From NCBI GenBank assembly GCA_017561285.1, contig JAFZDG010000189.1, forward strand, positions 1 to 6,929: a stretch of 6,929 nt of DNA. The letters run 5' to 3'. The translations under genes were made by a program, and so were the position numbers. Source of the stretch: Bacteroidaceae bacterium (GTDB taxonomy: Bacteria > Bacteroidota > Bacteroidia > Bacteroidales > Barnesiellaceae_A). The notes under the pieces are model-generated. The model did not search any database, was not told where the DNA came from, and saw only the letters and a list, made by a program, of their open reading frames with translations. Positions 1 to 5,344 of this stretch are shown in pieces; the stretch's first letter is position 1, and each line of letters opens with the position of its first letter.

Positions 1-52
1 AATGGCCGTTTTTACCTGTTTTTTCGATTTTTGCCTCCAGAGAACCAAACAT
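1..52 (-). CDS. Probable N-terminal fragment of an unidentified protein, cut by the left edge
   Basis: Reading the minus strand from an ATG at 52-50 gives an open frame to the window edge, starting MFGSLEAKIEKTGKNGH. The composition is typical of a soluble protein start, alternating hydrophobic and Lys/Glu residues, and is much more protein-like than the low-complexity plus-strand frame over the same bases. The gene would lie downstream of fabD in the same direction. However, a hairpin with a T-run at 111-141 separates them, so it is probably its own unit. A possible promoter is TTTG at 94-91 with a 19-base spacer to a TTTTTTTG at 71-64, but this would leave a leader of only a few bases. I do not recognise the family from 17 residues; the call rests only on the open frame, the gene-like codons and the position behind a terminator. 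Confidence 0.45.
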   Translation of the reverse strand, partial: MFGSLEAKIEKTGKNGH

Positions 53-110
53 TTTGCAATAAACAAAAAAAATGGAAGCTTGACCAAAATCAAATTCTCT
101 CGAATATACG

Positions 111-141
111 AAAAGAGGATGCCTCGTTTTGAGACACCCTC
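111..141 (-). terminator. Rho-independent terminator, minus strand
   Basis: On the minus strand, an 11-base-pair stem (141-131 with 125-115, including two G-U wobbles and no mismatch) closes a five-base AAAAC loop and is followed by TTTT at 114-111. On the plus strand the hairpin is followed by GCCATT rather than T's, so it works only leftward. It lies about 125 bases past the fabD stop and before the start of the next minus-strand gene, so it would end the fabD transcript if the nearer hairpin at 209-240 reads through. Confidence 0.65.
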
Positions 142-208
142 GCCATTCTACTGCATTGAGATAGCATACCCACTTTCACGCCACTCCTACAACGAACATA
201 TTGCATAC

Positions 209-240
209 AACAACAGCCGCCCTGCAAGGCGGCTGTTGTT
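209..240 (-). terminator. Strong hairpin just past fabD, probable terminator
   Basis: A perfect 13-base-pair stem (209-221 with 228-240) with a GC-rich core encloses a six-base loop. It starts 25 bases beyond the fabD stop codon, the usual place for a terminator. The outer arm in the fabD direction ends in TGTTGTT but no clean T-run follows, so termination may be partial. It could instead be a 3' mRNA stability hairpin, with the T-run hairpin at 111-141 as the true stop. Confidence 0.6.
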
Positions 241-264
241 ACTTATATCAGTATATACCGTTGG

Positions 265-1149
265 TTATTGACGACCGGCAACGGTCACTTCACCATTTAT
301 CTTCTTTATCATACCTTGCAACGCTTTGCCGGGACCCACTTCGGTAAACTCTGTAGCACCATCGGCTATCATATTATCTACCGAATAGCTCCAGCGTACG
401 GCTGCAGTAAGTTGCGCAATAAGATTTTGCTTAATTTCCTCGGCATCAGTATGCGCACGTGCGTCAACATTTTGATACACAGGACACATAGGCGCGCTAA
501 AGGGAGTAGCAGCAATAGCCTCAGCCAACTCGGCACGAGCGGGTTCCATCAAAGGCGAGTGGAATGCACCACCTACCTTGAGTTTCATTGCACGTTTTGC
601 ACCGGCAGCCGACAACTTCTCACAGGCGGCATCAACACCCTCAACACTACCCGAAATAACCAACTGACCGGGATTGTTATAGTTGGCTGCAACTACAACA
701 CCCTCCGTTACTTCGGCACATATCTGCTCTATCGTTTCATCGGGCAAACCGATGATAGCTGCCATAGTCGAAGGTTGCACCTCGCAAGCCTTCTGCATTG
801 CCATAGCGCGAGCCGACACAAGACGCAATCCATCTTCAAACGACATAGCGCCGACAGCTACAAGAGCCGACAACTCGCCCAATGAGTGTCCGGCTACCAT
901 ATCGGGGCAGAACTCCTCACCCATTGTCTTAGCCAAGATAACCGAGTGCAAAAACACAGCCGGTTGCGTAACTTTGGTTTGCTTCAAATCCTCTTCTGTT
1001 CCGGCAAACATAAGATCGGTAATGCGAAAGCCTAATATCTCGTTAGCCTTTTCAAACATCTCACGAGCAACAGGATAGTTATCGTACAAATCCTTACCCA
1101 TACCTATATATTGCGAACCCTGACCGGGAAATACAAATGCTTTTTTCAT
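265..1149 (-). CDS. fabD: Malonyl-CoA:acyl carrier protein transacylase FabD
   Basis: This enzyme moves the malonyl group from malonyl-CoA to the phosphopantetheine arm of acyl carrier protein, supplying the extender unit for type II fatty-acid synthesis in the cytoplasm. The 294 residues are a full-length single-domain FabD. Visible landmarks are the N-terminal FPGQGSQ at 7-13 (oxyanion-hole glutamine), the nucleophile elbow GHSLGE at 87-92 with Ser89, Arg114 that binds the malonyl carboxylate, GAFHSPLM at 194-201 with catalytic His197, Gln246 in the position of the conserved active-site glutamine, and the C-terminal EVGPGKALQGMI motif. The ATG at 1149 is chosen because MKKAFVFPGQG is the standard family start and a -7 box lies about 35 bases upstream. 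It stands alone here; no other fab gene is within view. The only unusual element is the palindrome at 1201-1219. Confidence 0.97.
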   Translation of the reverse strand: MKKAFVFPGQGSQYIGMGKDLYDNYPVAREMFEKANEILGFRITDLMFAGTEEDLKQTKVTQPAVFLHSVILAKTMGEEFCPDMVAGHSLGELSALVAVGAMSFEDGLRLVSARAMAMQKACEVQPSTMAAIIGLPDETIEQICAEVTEGVVVAANYNNPGQLVISGSVEGVDAACEKLSAAGAKRAMKLKVGGAFHSPLMEPARAELAEAIAATPFSAPMCPVYQNVDARAHTDAEEIKQNLIAQLTAAVRWSYSVDNMIADGATEFTEVGPGKALQGMIKKINGEVTVAGRQ

Positions 1150-1183
1150 CTTATATCTTAATATATTATATTTTTTGAGCGTG

Positions 1184-1191
1184 CAAAGATA
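1184..1191 (-). promoter_or_regulatory. fabD promoter, -7 box
   Basis: The minus strand reads TATCTTTG here, a full match to the Bacteroidota -7 consensus TAnnTTTG. It would place the transcription start near 1177 and give fabD a leader of roughly 28 bases. No TTTG-like -33 element is present at 19-21 bases; that region is occupied by the palindrome at 1201-1219. Confidence 0.7.
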
Positions 1192-1200
1192 GATATTTTC

Positions 1201-1219
1201 ATTGTAAAACCATTACAAT
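1201..1219. promoter_or_regulatory. Palindrome overlapping the fabD promoter, possible operator
   Basis: A perfect 7-base inverted repeat, ATTGTAA - five bases - TTACAAT, begins nine bases upstream of the fabD -7 box and covers the part of the promoter where the -33 contact would be. The size and symmetry suit a dimeric DNA-binding regulator. Which protein would bind is not visible. In an A/T-rich intergenic region such a repeat can also arise by chance, so the operator role is inference. Confidence 0.35.
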
Positions 1220-1369
1220 TTGCAACTATTTCTACCACAATTATATAATATATCCTCACAGCACCAACACAAAACAATGACAATCAAATATTTACAAACG
1301 CGAATGAAACGTCATAGATGACTCACTTATAAAAACACACACATCAACCGACTTCAATATTTTTAATCT

Positions 1370-1377
1370 TAATTTTG
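1370..1377 (+). promoter_or_regulatory. Possible upstream promoter (-7 box) for the secreted-protein gene
   Basis: TAATTTTG matches TAnnTTTG fully and is followed by GC, as is often seen in Bacteroidota. No -33 TTTG is found at the expected spacing. It lies 41 bases before a second perfect box at 1411, so it may be a tandem promoter or a chance match in A/T-rich DNA. Confidence 0.35.
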
Positions 1378-1410
1378 CACCCTATCCGCACCATATATTG
1401 TTTTTTTTAC

Positions 1411-1418
1411 TAACTTTG
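1411..1418 (+). promoter_or_regulatory. Promoter (-7 box) for the secreted-protein gene
   Basis: TAACTTTG matches the Bacteroidota -7 consensus, preceded by a run of eight T's and lacking a clear -33 element. Transcription would begin near 1425 and leave a leader of about 64 bases, rich in A/T and without a Shine-Dalgarno sequence, before the ATG at 1489. Confidence 0.65.
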
Positions 1419-1488
1419 TCATTGAGTATATACTATACCCAACAACAAAGAAATTAATAACAATTATAAACTTATAAATCAATTATTT

Positions 1489-2967
1489 ATGAAGAAATTT
1501 TTACTATCATTTCTGTGCCTCGTTGCTATGACAATGACCGGTTATGCAACAGAAGCAACCGTAACAGTGGCAGATTTGGGCTATGCAAATGCAGCCGATC
1601 TTACTACCATTGTAGTTGACGAAAACGTAACTATTACGTTCGCTCAAGGCAGTAACTCAAGTAACGCTCCCAAGTATTACGACACCGGTAAGGCCGCTCG
1701 TTGTTATGCCGGTAACATTATCACATTCTCTTGCTCGGCCGGTAATATGACCGAGATTGTGTTCAACATCTCTAACAACGGTCTTAAACGCCTCACCGAT
1801 GCCATTCCCTCTACAGGAACATCGGTAACAAGCGCCGAAAACCAAACAATAACCTGGACAGGCGATGCCGCTGAAGTAAGATTTACAGTTGGCGAAACAG
1901 CCACTTATGGTACCGAATCAGGTAAACCCGGCCAAATCCATTTCGAATCGGCCAATGTTACCTATAGCGGCACTGCGCCTGCTGTTGCCAAGCCCGCGTT
2001 CTCTATCTACGGCGGTACTTTCTACGAGCCCGTTGAAGTAGAGATTACTTGCTCTACCGAAGGGGCTGCTATCTACTACACGCTCGATGGCTCAACCCCC
2101 GATGCAGGCAAAACTCGCTATGAGCAAGCTATCACTATTAGCGAGACAGCTACTCTCAAAGCCATTGCCATCAAAGACAACGAAGTGTCAAGCATCAGCG
2201 AGGCAACTTACACGATCGAGTCTATGCCCGAAGTTGCCGACATCGCTGCCTTCCTCGCCACCAACACAACAGGTGCTGCCAAGAACGATGTATATCGCAT
2301 CGGTTGCCCCGTAACAGTGATGTATCAATACAATAATTATATGTATATCACCGATGGCACAACTTCGATGCAAGTATATGGCTCACTCAACAACACATAC
2401 AGCAATGGCGATGTTTTGGAAGGCATTTGCGGTAGCGTAGGCTACTACAATGGCACATACCAAATGACTCCCCTCGCAGCCACATTCGGTCAAGCAACTC
2501 CCGGCACACCTGTACAACCCACAACCGTTATGGTGGAAGACATCACTGCCGATATGGTTAGTTGCTATGTAAGAATCAAAAACGTAGTAGTAGATGCCGA
2601 AAAGAAATTTACCGACGCTACAGGCACAATCGATGGATACAAACGTTTCGATGTTGAACTCCCCGCAGTTGGCAGCGATACTTACACAGTCGAGGGTTTT
2701 GTAAGCATCTACAAAGAGACTATACAAATCTTCCCCACAAAGATTACAAACACAACAGCACTCAACAACACACAAGCCACAGCCAACCGCGTTTATGCAG
2801 CCAACGGCTACATCAAAACAACCGGCAACAACGAGACCGTAAGCGTATATAACGTAACAGGCAAACTCGTAGCTACAGGTTCGGCAGGTCGCGATATCAA
2901 AATTGCTGGCAAAGGCATATACATCGTGAAAGTTGGTGACAAAGCTACCAAAGTAGTAGTACGCTGA
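1489..2967 (+). CDS. Secreted multidomain surface protein with C-terminal T9SS-type sorting domain
   Basis: The 492-residue product begins with a signal peptide (basic MKK, hydrophobic core, probable cleavage after GYA at 18-20), so it crosses the inner membrane by Sec. Residues about 22-160 form a beta-rich domain of a kind common at the N-terminus of Prevotella-like exported proteins. Residues about 167-243 resemble the chitobiase/Fn3-associated domain (AIYYTLDGSTP at 194-204 is its hallmark). Residues about 246-418 look like an OB-like beta domain with a YNNYMYITDG strand pair. The last 60 residues carry the VYNVTGKLV and GIYIVKVG motifs and a basic end, typical of a T9SS type A sorting domain; a related DUF6383-type tail is the alternative. 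No catalytic motif is visible, so a binding or adhesive role at the cell surface is inferred, and the substrate is unknown. The gene stands alone with its own promoter and terminator and ends in tandem stops TGA TAA. Confidence 0.85.
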   Translation: MKKFLLSFLCLVAMTMTGYATEATVTVADLGYANAADLTTIVVDENVTITFAQGSNSSNAPKYYDTGKAARCYAGNIITFSCSAGNMTEIVFNISNNGLKRLTDAIPSTGTSVTSAENQTITWTGDAAEVRFTVGETATYGTESGKPGQIHFESANVTYSGTAPAVAKPAFSIYGGTFYEPVEVEITCSTEGAAIYYTLDGSTPDAGKTRYEQAITISETATLKAIAIKDNEVSSISEATYTIESMPEVADIAAFLATNTTGAAKNDVYRIGCPVTVMYQYNNYMYITDGTTSMQVYGSLNNTYSNGDVLEGICGSVGYYNGTYQMTPLAATFGQATPGTPVQPTTVMVEDITADMVSCYVRIKNVVVDAEKKFTDATGTIDGYKRFDVELPAVGSDTYTVEGFVSIYKETIQIFPTKITNTTALNNTQATANRVYAANGYIKTTGNNETVSVYNVTGKLVATGSAGRDIKIAGKGIYIVKVGDKATKVVVR

Positions 2968-2994
2968 TAATCAACGCAAATAACAAAATACATC

Positions 2995-3032
2995 GAGAGA
3001 TGCAGCAACACATTTGCTGCATCTCTCTTTTT
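2995..3032 (+). terminator. Rho-independent terminator of the secreted-protein gene
   Basis: A perfect 14-base-pair stem (2995-3008 with 3014-3027) with loop CACAT is followed directly by five T's at 3028-3032. It begins 27 bases after the stop codon, which makes the secreted-protein gene a single-gene transcript and separates it from the hydrolase gene downstream. Confidence 0.92.
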
Positions 3033-3104
3033 AAATCAATATTTAGCCGCAAACGCCCCCAAAAAAAGAACGCCTAACTGCACAAAACTATCGCACTATT
3101 TCAC

Positions 3105-3112
3105 TAACTTTG
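3105..3112 (+). promoter_or_regulatory. Promoter (-7 box) of the MBL-fold hydrolase gene
   Basis: TAACTTTG followed by GC-like CACTCC matches the Bacteroidota -7 consensus. It is identical to the box at 1411. Transcription would start near 3119, giving a leader of about 17 A-rich bases. No -33 TTTG is present at 19-21 bases upstream. Confidence 0.65.
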
Positions 3113-3135
3113 CACTCCAAAACACAAAACAAAAG

Positions 3136-3945
3136 ATGATGCAACTACAATATATGAGCTTGGCAAGTGGCAGCAGCGGTAACTGTTGCTACATAGGAAC
3201 CAACGAATATGGCATCCTTATAGATGCAGGAATAGGCATTCGCACCATCAAGAAAGCACTCAAAGACAACCATATACCCATCGAACGCATTGTGGCATTG
3301 TGCATCACACACGACCATGCCGACCACATCAAAGCGGCAGGACACTTGGGCGAGAAAATGGGCATACCCGTATATACCACTATGGCCATTCTCAACGGTA
3401 TGAACCGCAACTACTGTATGAACGAAAAGATATACAGCGCACACCGAGAAATTGTCAAAGAAGTGCCCTTTATGGTACGCGACTTTGAAATAACAGCCTT
3501 TGAAGTACCCCATGACGGTAGCGATAACGTTGGATACCGCATTCGCTATGGCGAACACACTTTTGTTCTGGCCACCGATATGGGACACATTACGCCCACC
3601 GCTGCCAAGTACCTATCGGAAGCCAACTACCTCGTTATCGAAGCCAACTACGATGCTACAATGCTACAAAACGGCCCATATCCACTACACCTCAAACGCC
3701 GCATCGTAGCACCTCGCGGGCATATGGATAATGCCGAAACCGCCGAATTCCTGGCAACAACCTATCGCCCGGAACTCACACACATATTCCTATGCCACCT
3801 AAGCCTCGACAACAACCACCCGCAACTCGCATTCAAAACCATCGAAGGACGATTGTACAACGAAGGCATTAGAGTAGGTAAAGACGTGCAACTGATAACA
3901 TTAGCTCGCAATCACCCATCGCAGCTATATGTTTTCGAAAAATAA
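3136..3945 (+). CDS. Metallo-beta-lactamase-fold hydrolase, YycJ/WalJ-like
   Basis: A 269-residue cytoplasmic protein (no signal peptide or membrane segment) of the metallo-beta-lactamase superfamily. It opens with SLASGSSGNCCYIG at 8-21, the signature start of the YycJ/WalJ group, which is described as DNA-processing nucleases. The metal-binding set is complete: THDHADHI at 58-65 (His59, His61, Asp63, His64), His126 in VPHDGSD, Asp148 in ATDMGH, His196 in RGHMDN and His221 in CHLS, consistent with a two-metal hydrolase. The exact substrate cannot be read from the sequence; nuclease activity is inferred from the family. The first of two adjacent ATG codons is chosen, but the second (3139) is equally possible and changes only one residue. 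It has its own promoter. No strong hairpin follows the stop, only T-rich DNA at 3946-3960, so readthrough toward tRNA-Lys is possible. Confidence 0.9.
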   Translation: MMQLQYMSLASGSSGNCCYIGTNEYGILIDAGIGIRTIKKALKDNHIPIERIVALCITHDHADHIKAAGHLGEKMGIPVYTTMAILNGMNRNYCMNEKIYSAHREIVKEVPFMVRDFEITAFEVPHDGSDNVGYRIRYGEHTFVLATDMGHITPTAAKYLSEANYLVIEANYDATMLQNGPYPLHLKRRIVAPRGHMDNAETAEFLATTYRPELTHIFLCHLSLDNNHPQLAFKTIEGRLYNEGIRVGKDVQLITLARNHPSQLYVFEK

Positions 3946-3968
3946 TTTTTTATTTTTTTGCTCAAACT

Positions 3969-4000
3969 ATTGCAGTTTTCAAAAAAAAGACATACCTTTG
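3969..4000 (+). promoter_or_regulatory. tRNA-Lys promoter (-33 and -7 elements)
   Basis: ATTG at 3969-3972 and TACCTTTG at 3993-4000 are separated by exactly 20 bases, inside the 19-21 spacing of Bacteroidota promoters. Transcription would begin near 4007, 20 bases before the mature tRNA. The layout is the same as that of the tRNA-Ala promoter at 4314-4345. Confidence 0.78.
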
Positions 4001-4026
4001 CAACCGCAATACAAAAGCAACACTAT

Positions 4027-4099
4027 GACTCCGTAGCTCAGTTGGTAGAGCAAATGACTCTTAATCATTGGGTCGAGAGTTCGAGCCTCTCCGGGGTCA
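4027..4099 (+). tRNA. tRNA-Lys, anticodon CTT
   Basis: The 73 bases fold into a full cloverleaf. The acceptor stem pairs 4027-4033 with 4092-4098 (one T-G wobble) and leaves discriminator A at 4099. A D-arm with AGCTCAGTTGGTAGAGC follows. The anticodon stem AATGA/TCATT closes the loop CTCTTAA, placing anticodon CTT at 4060-4062, which reads lysine AAG. The T-arm carries the GTTCGAG loop. The 3' CCA is not encoded (CACAAA follows), so a CCA-adding enzyme is needed. It is a single-gene unit with promoter and terminator. Confidence 0.95.
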
Positions 4100-4100
4100 C

Positions 4101-4132
4101 AAAGCCGATAAGATTTCTTATCGGCTTTTTTT
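4101..4132 (+). terminator. Rho-independent terminator of tRNA-Lys
   Basis: A stem of 12 base pairs (4101-4112 with 4117-4128, core GCCGATAAG) with loop ATTT runs into seven T's at 4126-4132. It starts two bases after the tRNA body, so the primary transcript is barely longer than the tRNA. Confidence 0.92.
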
Positions 4133-4181
4133 GTTTTCACCCACTCAGAATATCATACCCGCAGACGAACAGTATATAAAG

Positions 4182-4218
4182 AAAAAACGACCGACAATCT
4201 TTCGATTATCAGTCGTTT
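4182..4218 (-). terminator. Rho-independent terminator of tRNA-Ala
   Basis: On the minus strand a 13-base-pair stem (4216-4204 with 4199-4187, with two G-U pairs) closes a GAAA tetraloop and is followed by a run of six T's at 4187-4182. It starts a few bases past the encoded CCA. Together with the terminator at 4101-4132 it insulates the two converging tRNA genes from each other. Confidence 0.9.
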
Positions 4219-4220
4219 GT

Positions 4221-4297
4221 TGGTGGAGTATAGCGGACTCGAACCGCTCACCTCGACACTGCCAGTGTCGCGCTCTAGCCAGATGAGCTAATACCCC
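4221..4297 (-). tRNA. tRNA-Ala, anticodon GGC
   Basis: Read on the minus strand, the 77 bases fold as a cloverleaf. The acceptor stem GGGGTAT (4297-4291) pairs with ATACTCC (4231-4225) with one G-T wobble, followed by discriminator A and an encoded CCA at 4223-4221. The anticodon stem CGACA/TGTCG encloses CTGGCAG, giving anticodon GGC at 4263-4261, which reads alanine GCC/GCU. The T-arm holds GGTTCGAGTCC. Unlike the neighbouring tRNA-Lys, its CCA end is in the DNA. Confidence 0.95.
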
Positions 4298-4313
4298 TTT
4301 CTGTTTTGCGATG

Positions 4314-4345
4314 CAAAGATACAACCTTTTTTTGTTTCGTGCAAT
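4314..4345 (-). promoter_or_regulatory. tRNA-Ala promoter (-33 and -7 elements)
   Basis: On the minus strand ATTG (4345-4342), a 20-base spacer and TATCTTTG (4321-4314) make a full Bacteroidota-type promoter. Transcription would begin near 4307, ten bases before the tRNA 5' end. It points away from the DUF4286-ruvC promoter 20 bases to the right, so the two are back to back. Confidence 0.78.
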
Positions 4346-4364
4346 AGATATGCGAAGTTTTTTT

Positions 4365-4372
4365 TATATTTG
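4365..4372 (+). promoter_or_regulatory. Promoter (-7 box) of the DUF4286-ruvC gene run
   Basis: TATATTTG is a full match to TAnnTTTG. Transcription would begin near 4379, giving a leader of about 20 bases before the ATG at 4400. This also rules out the in-frame ATG at 4370, which lies inside the promoter. No -33 TTTG is visible at the proper distance. Confidence 0.6.
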
Positions 4373-4399
4373 TACCATAATTTCTTAAAATTACATTTC

Positions 4400-4708
4400 A
4401 TGCTCATTTATAACACTACTTTTCATTGCGAAAAATCGTGCTACGATGAATTTGTAGCTTGGATGCGCACACAATACATTCCTTCGGCTATGCAGCACAA
4501 AGGTGTTGCCGAACCTCGTATGGCTCGCATTATGGCCCAAGATGAGAACGATGGTATAAGTATATCGGTACAATTTACCACAACATCTCTCGATACGCTA
4601 TCGGCGTGGTACGAAGTATGCGGCGCAAAACTCGTTGAGCAACTCGAAAGCAAATTTCAACAACGGGTTGTAGGTTTCTCTACCATTATGCAACAAATAG
4701 AATTGTAA
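4400..4708 (+). CDS. DUF4286 family protein
   Basis: The 102-residue product matches my recollection of the Bacteroidota-specific DUF4286 family: start MLIYNTTFHCEKS, then WMRTQYIPSAM (21-31), EPRMARIMAQDENDG (38-52), SISVQF at 54-59, LDTLSAWYE (64-72) and the GFST motif near the end. The pattern of two strand-rich segments around helices suggests a small ferredoxin-like alpha/beta fold, but its function is not known. It is soluble, with no signal peptide. An upstream in-frame ATG at 4370 would add ten residues, but it overlaps the -7 box and is not part of the family start. Only three bases separate its stop from ruvC, so the two are almost surely co-transcribed, which hints at (but does not show) a role linked to RuvC or DNA repair. 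Confidence 0.88.
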   Translation: MLIYNTTFHCEKSCYDEFVAWMRTQYIPSAMQHKGVAEPRMARIMAQDENDGISISVQFTTTSLDTLSAWYEVCGAKLVEQLESKFQQRVVGFSTIMQQIEL

Positions 4709-4711
4709 ACA

Positions 4712-5344
4712 ATGACCGAAAAAGTTTCTATCAATCGCCCCACAAAGGCCGAACGCATCATTATAGGCATTGATCCCGGCACGCACATCATGGGATATGG
4801 GGTGCTGCGCATTGTGGCCAACAAACCTCAACTGGTGACAATGGGCGTGATAGAACTAAGTCGTTTTGAGAGCCACTACCTGCGCCTCAGACGCATATAC
4901 GAACGAGTGCAAGGGCTCATAACCCAATATTTGCCCGACGAAATGGCGATAGAAGCTCCTTTCTTTGGCAAGAATGTACAATCGATGCTCAAATTGGGAC
5001 GTGCGCAAGGGGTGGCGATGGCTGCTGCTCTCTCGCGCGACATTCCCATTTGCGAATATGCCCCGCTGAAAATCAAAATGGCTATTACGGGCAATGGTCA
5101 GGCATCGAAAGAGCAAGTAGCCGAGATGCTGCGTCGCACGCTCAACATACCGCAAGAGAATATGCTACCCCAGCTCGATGCTACCGATGGATTGGCTGCT
5201 GCCCTCTGCCATTACTACGAGACCTCTCGCCCCATCAGCGCAAGCAGCAGTGCCAAGAGCTGGAAAGACTTCATTGCCAAAAATCCCGACAAGGTGGTGC
5301 AACGTCCTACCCCACATGGCAATAAAATGAATAGCGATGAGTGA
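4712..5344 (+). CDS. ruvC: Holliday junction resolvase RuvC
   Basis: RuvC is the endonuclease that cuts four-way Holliday junctions symmetrically, working as a dimer with the RuvAB branch-migration motor to finish recombination repair. The 210 residues show the RNase H-like fold with the four acidic catalytic residues: Asp21 in GIDPGT, Glu81 in AIEAPFF, and Asp156 and Asp159 in QLDATDGLAAALCH. The KLGRAQGV stretch at 94-101 is also typical. About ten residues precede the usual start of the domain, and a tail with SWKDFIAKNP (183-192) follows, as commonly seen in Bacteroidota RuvC; this makes it longer than the roughly 173-residue E. coli protein. It begins three bases after the DUF4286 gene and overlaps the next gene by eight bases. 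ruvA and ruvB are not in the window. Confidence 0.96.
   Translation: MTEKVSINRPTKAERIIIGIDPGTHIMGYGVLRIVANKPQLVTMGVIELSRFESHYLRLRRIYERVQGLITQYLPDEMAIEAPFFGKNVQSMLKLGRAQGVAMAAALSRDIPICEYAPLKIKMAITGNGQASKEQVAEMLRRTLNIPQENMLPQLDATDGLAAALCHYYETSRPISASSSAKSWKDFIAKNPDKVVQRPTPHGNKMNSDE

Larger units (their letters stand above)
1150..1488. other. Divergent intergenic region between fabD and the secreted-protein gene
   Basis: This 339-base A/T-rich stretch has no credible coding frame. It contains the fabD promoter and palindrome on its left side and two plus-strand -7 boxes on its right side. The middle, about 1220-1365, shows no RNA gene, repeat or riboswitch fold that I can recognise, only a weak 5-base inverted repeat GTCAT/ATGAC at 1311-1322. 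Confidence 0.7.

Noticed and set aside
2..271. Plus-strand open frame of 89 residues
   Set aside because: It runs through both hairpins behind fabD and opposite the likely minus-strand gene start, has a Phe/Cys/Arg-rich random composition and no recognisable domain.
268..1078. Long plus-strand frames opposite fabD (205 and 131 residues)
   Set aside because: They are antisense shadows of a clear, full-length fabD, with Cys/Ser/Thr-rich composition and no motif.
1304..1322. Small inverted repeats GTCAT/ATGAC and ATGA/TCAT in the divergent intergenic region
   Set aside because: Arms of four to five bases are expected by chance, and they lie more than 45 bases from any promoter box.
2383..2775. 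Minus-strand Cys-rich frame of 130 residues inside the secreted-protein gene
   Set aside because: It is a shadow caused by frequent ACA/GCA codons on the coding strand; the sense frame has a signal peptide and known domains.
3946..3960. T-rich stretch after the hydrolase gene as a terminator
   Set aside because: There are T-runs but only a weak A/T-only pairing before them, so I do not call a rho-independent terminator.
3958..4286. Short plus-strand frames across the tRNA genes
   Set aside because: They translate tRNA sequence and terminators; RNA structure explains the region fully.
4370..4399. Upstream ATG adding ten residues to the DUF4286 protein
   Set aside because: It falls within the -7 box and ahead of the predicted transcription start, and the family begins at MLIYNTTF.
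5300..5340. SAM or cobalamin riboswitch ahead of the methyltransferase
   Set aside because: The gene overlaps ruvC with no leader, and no conserved riboswitch core is visible upstream of the gene run either.
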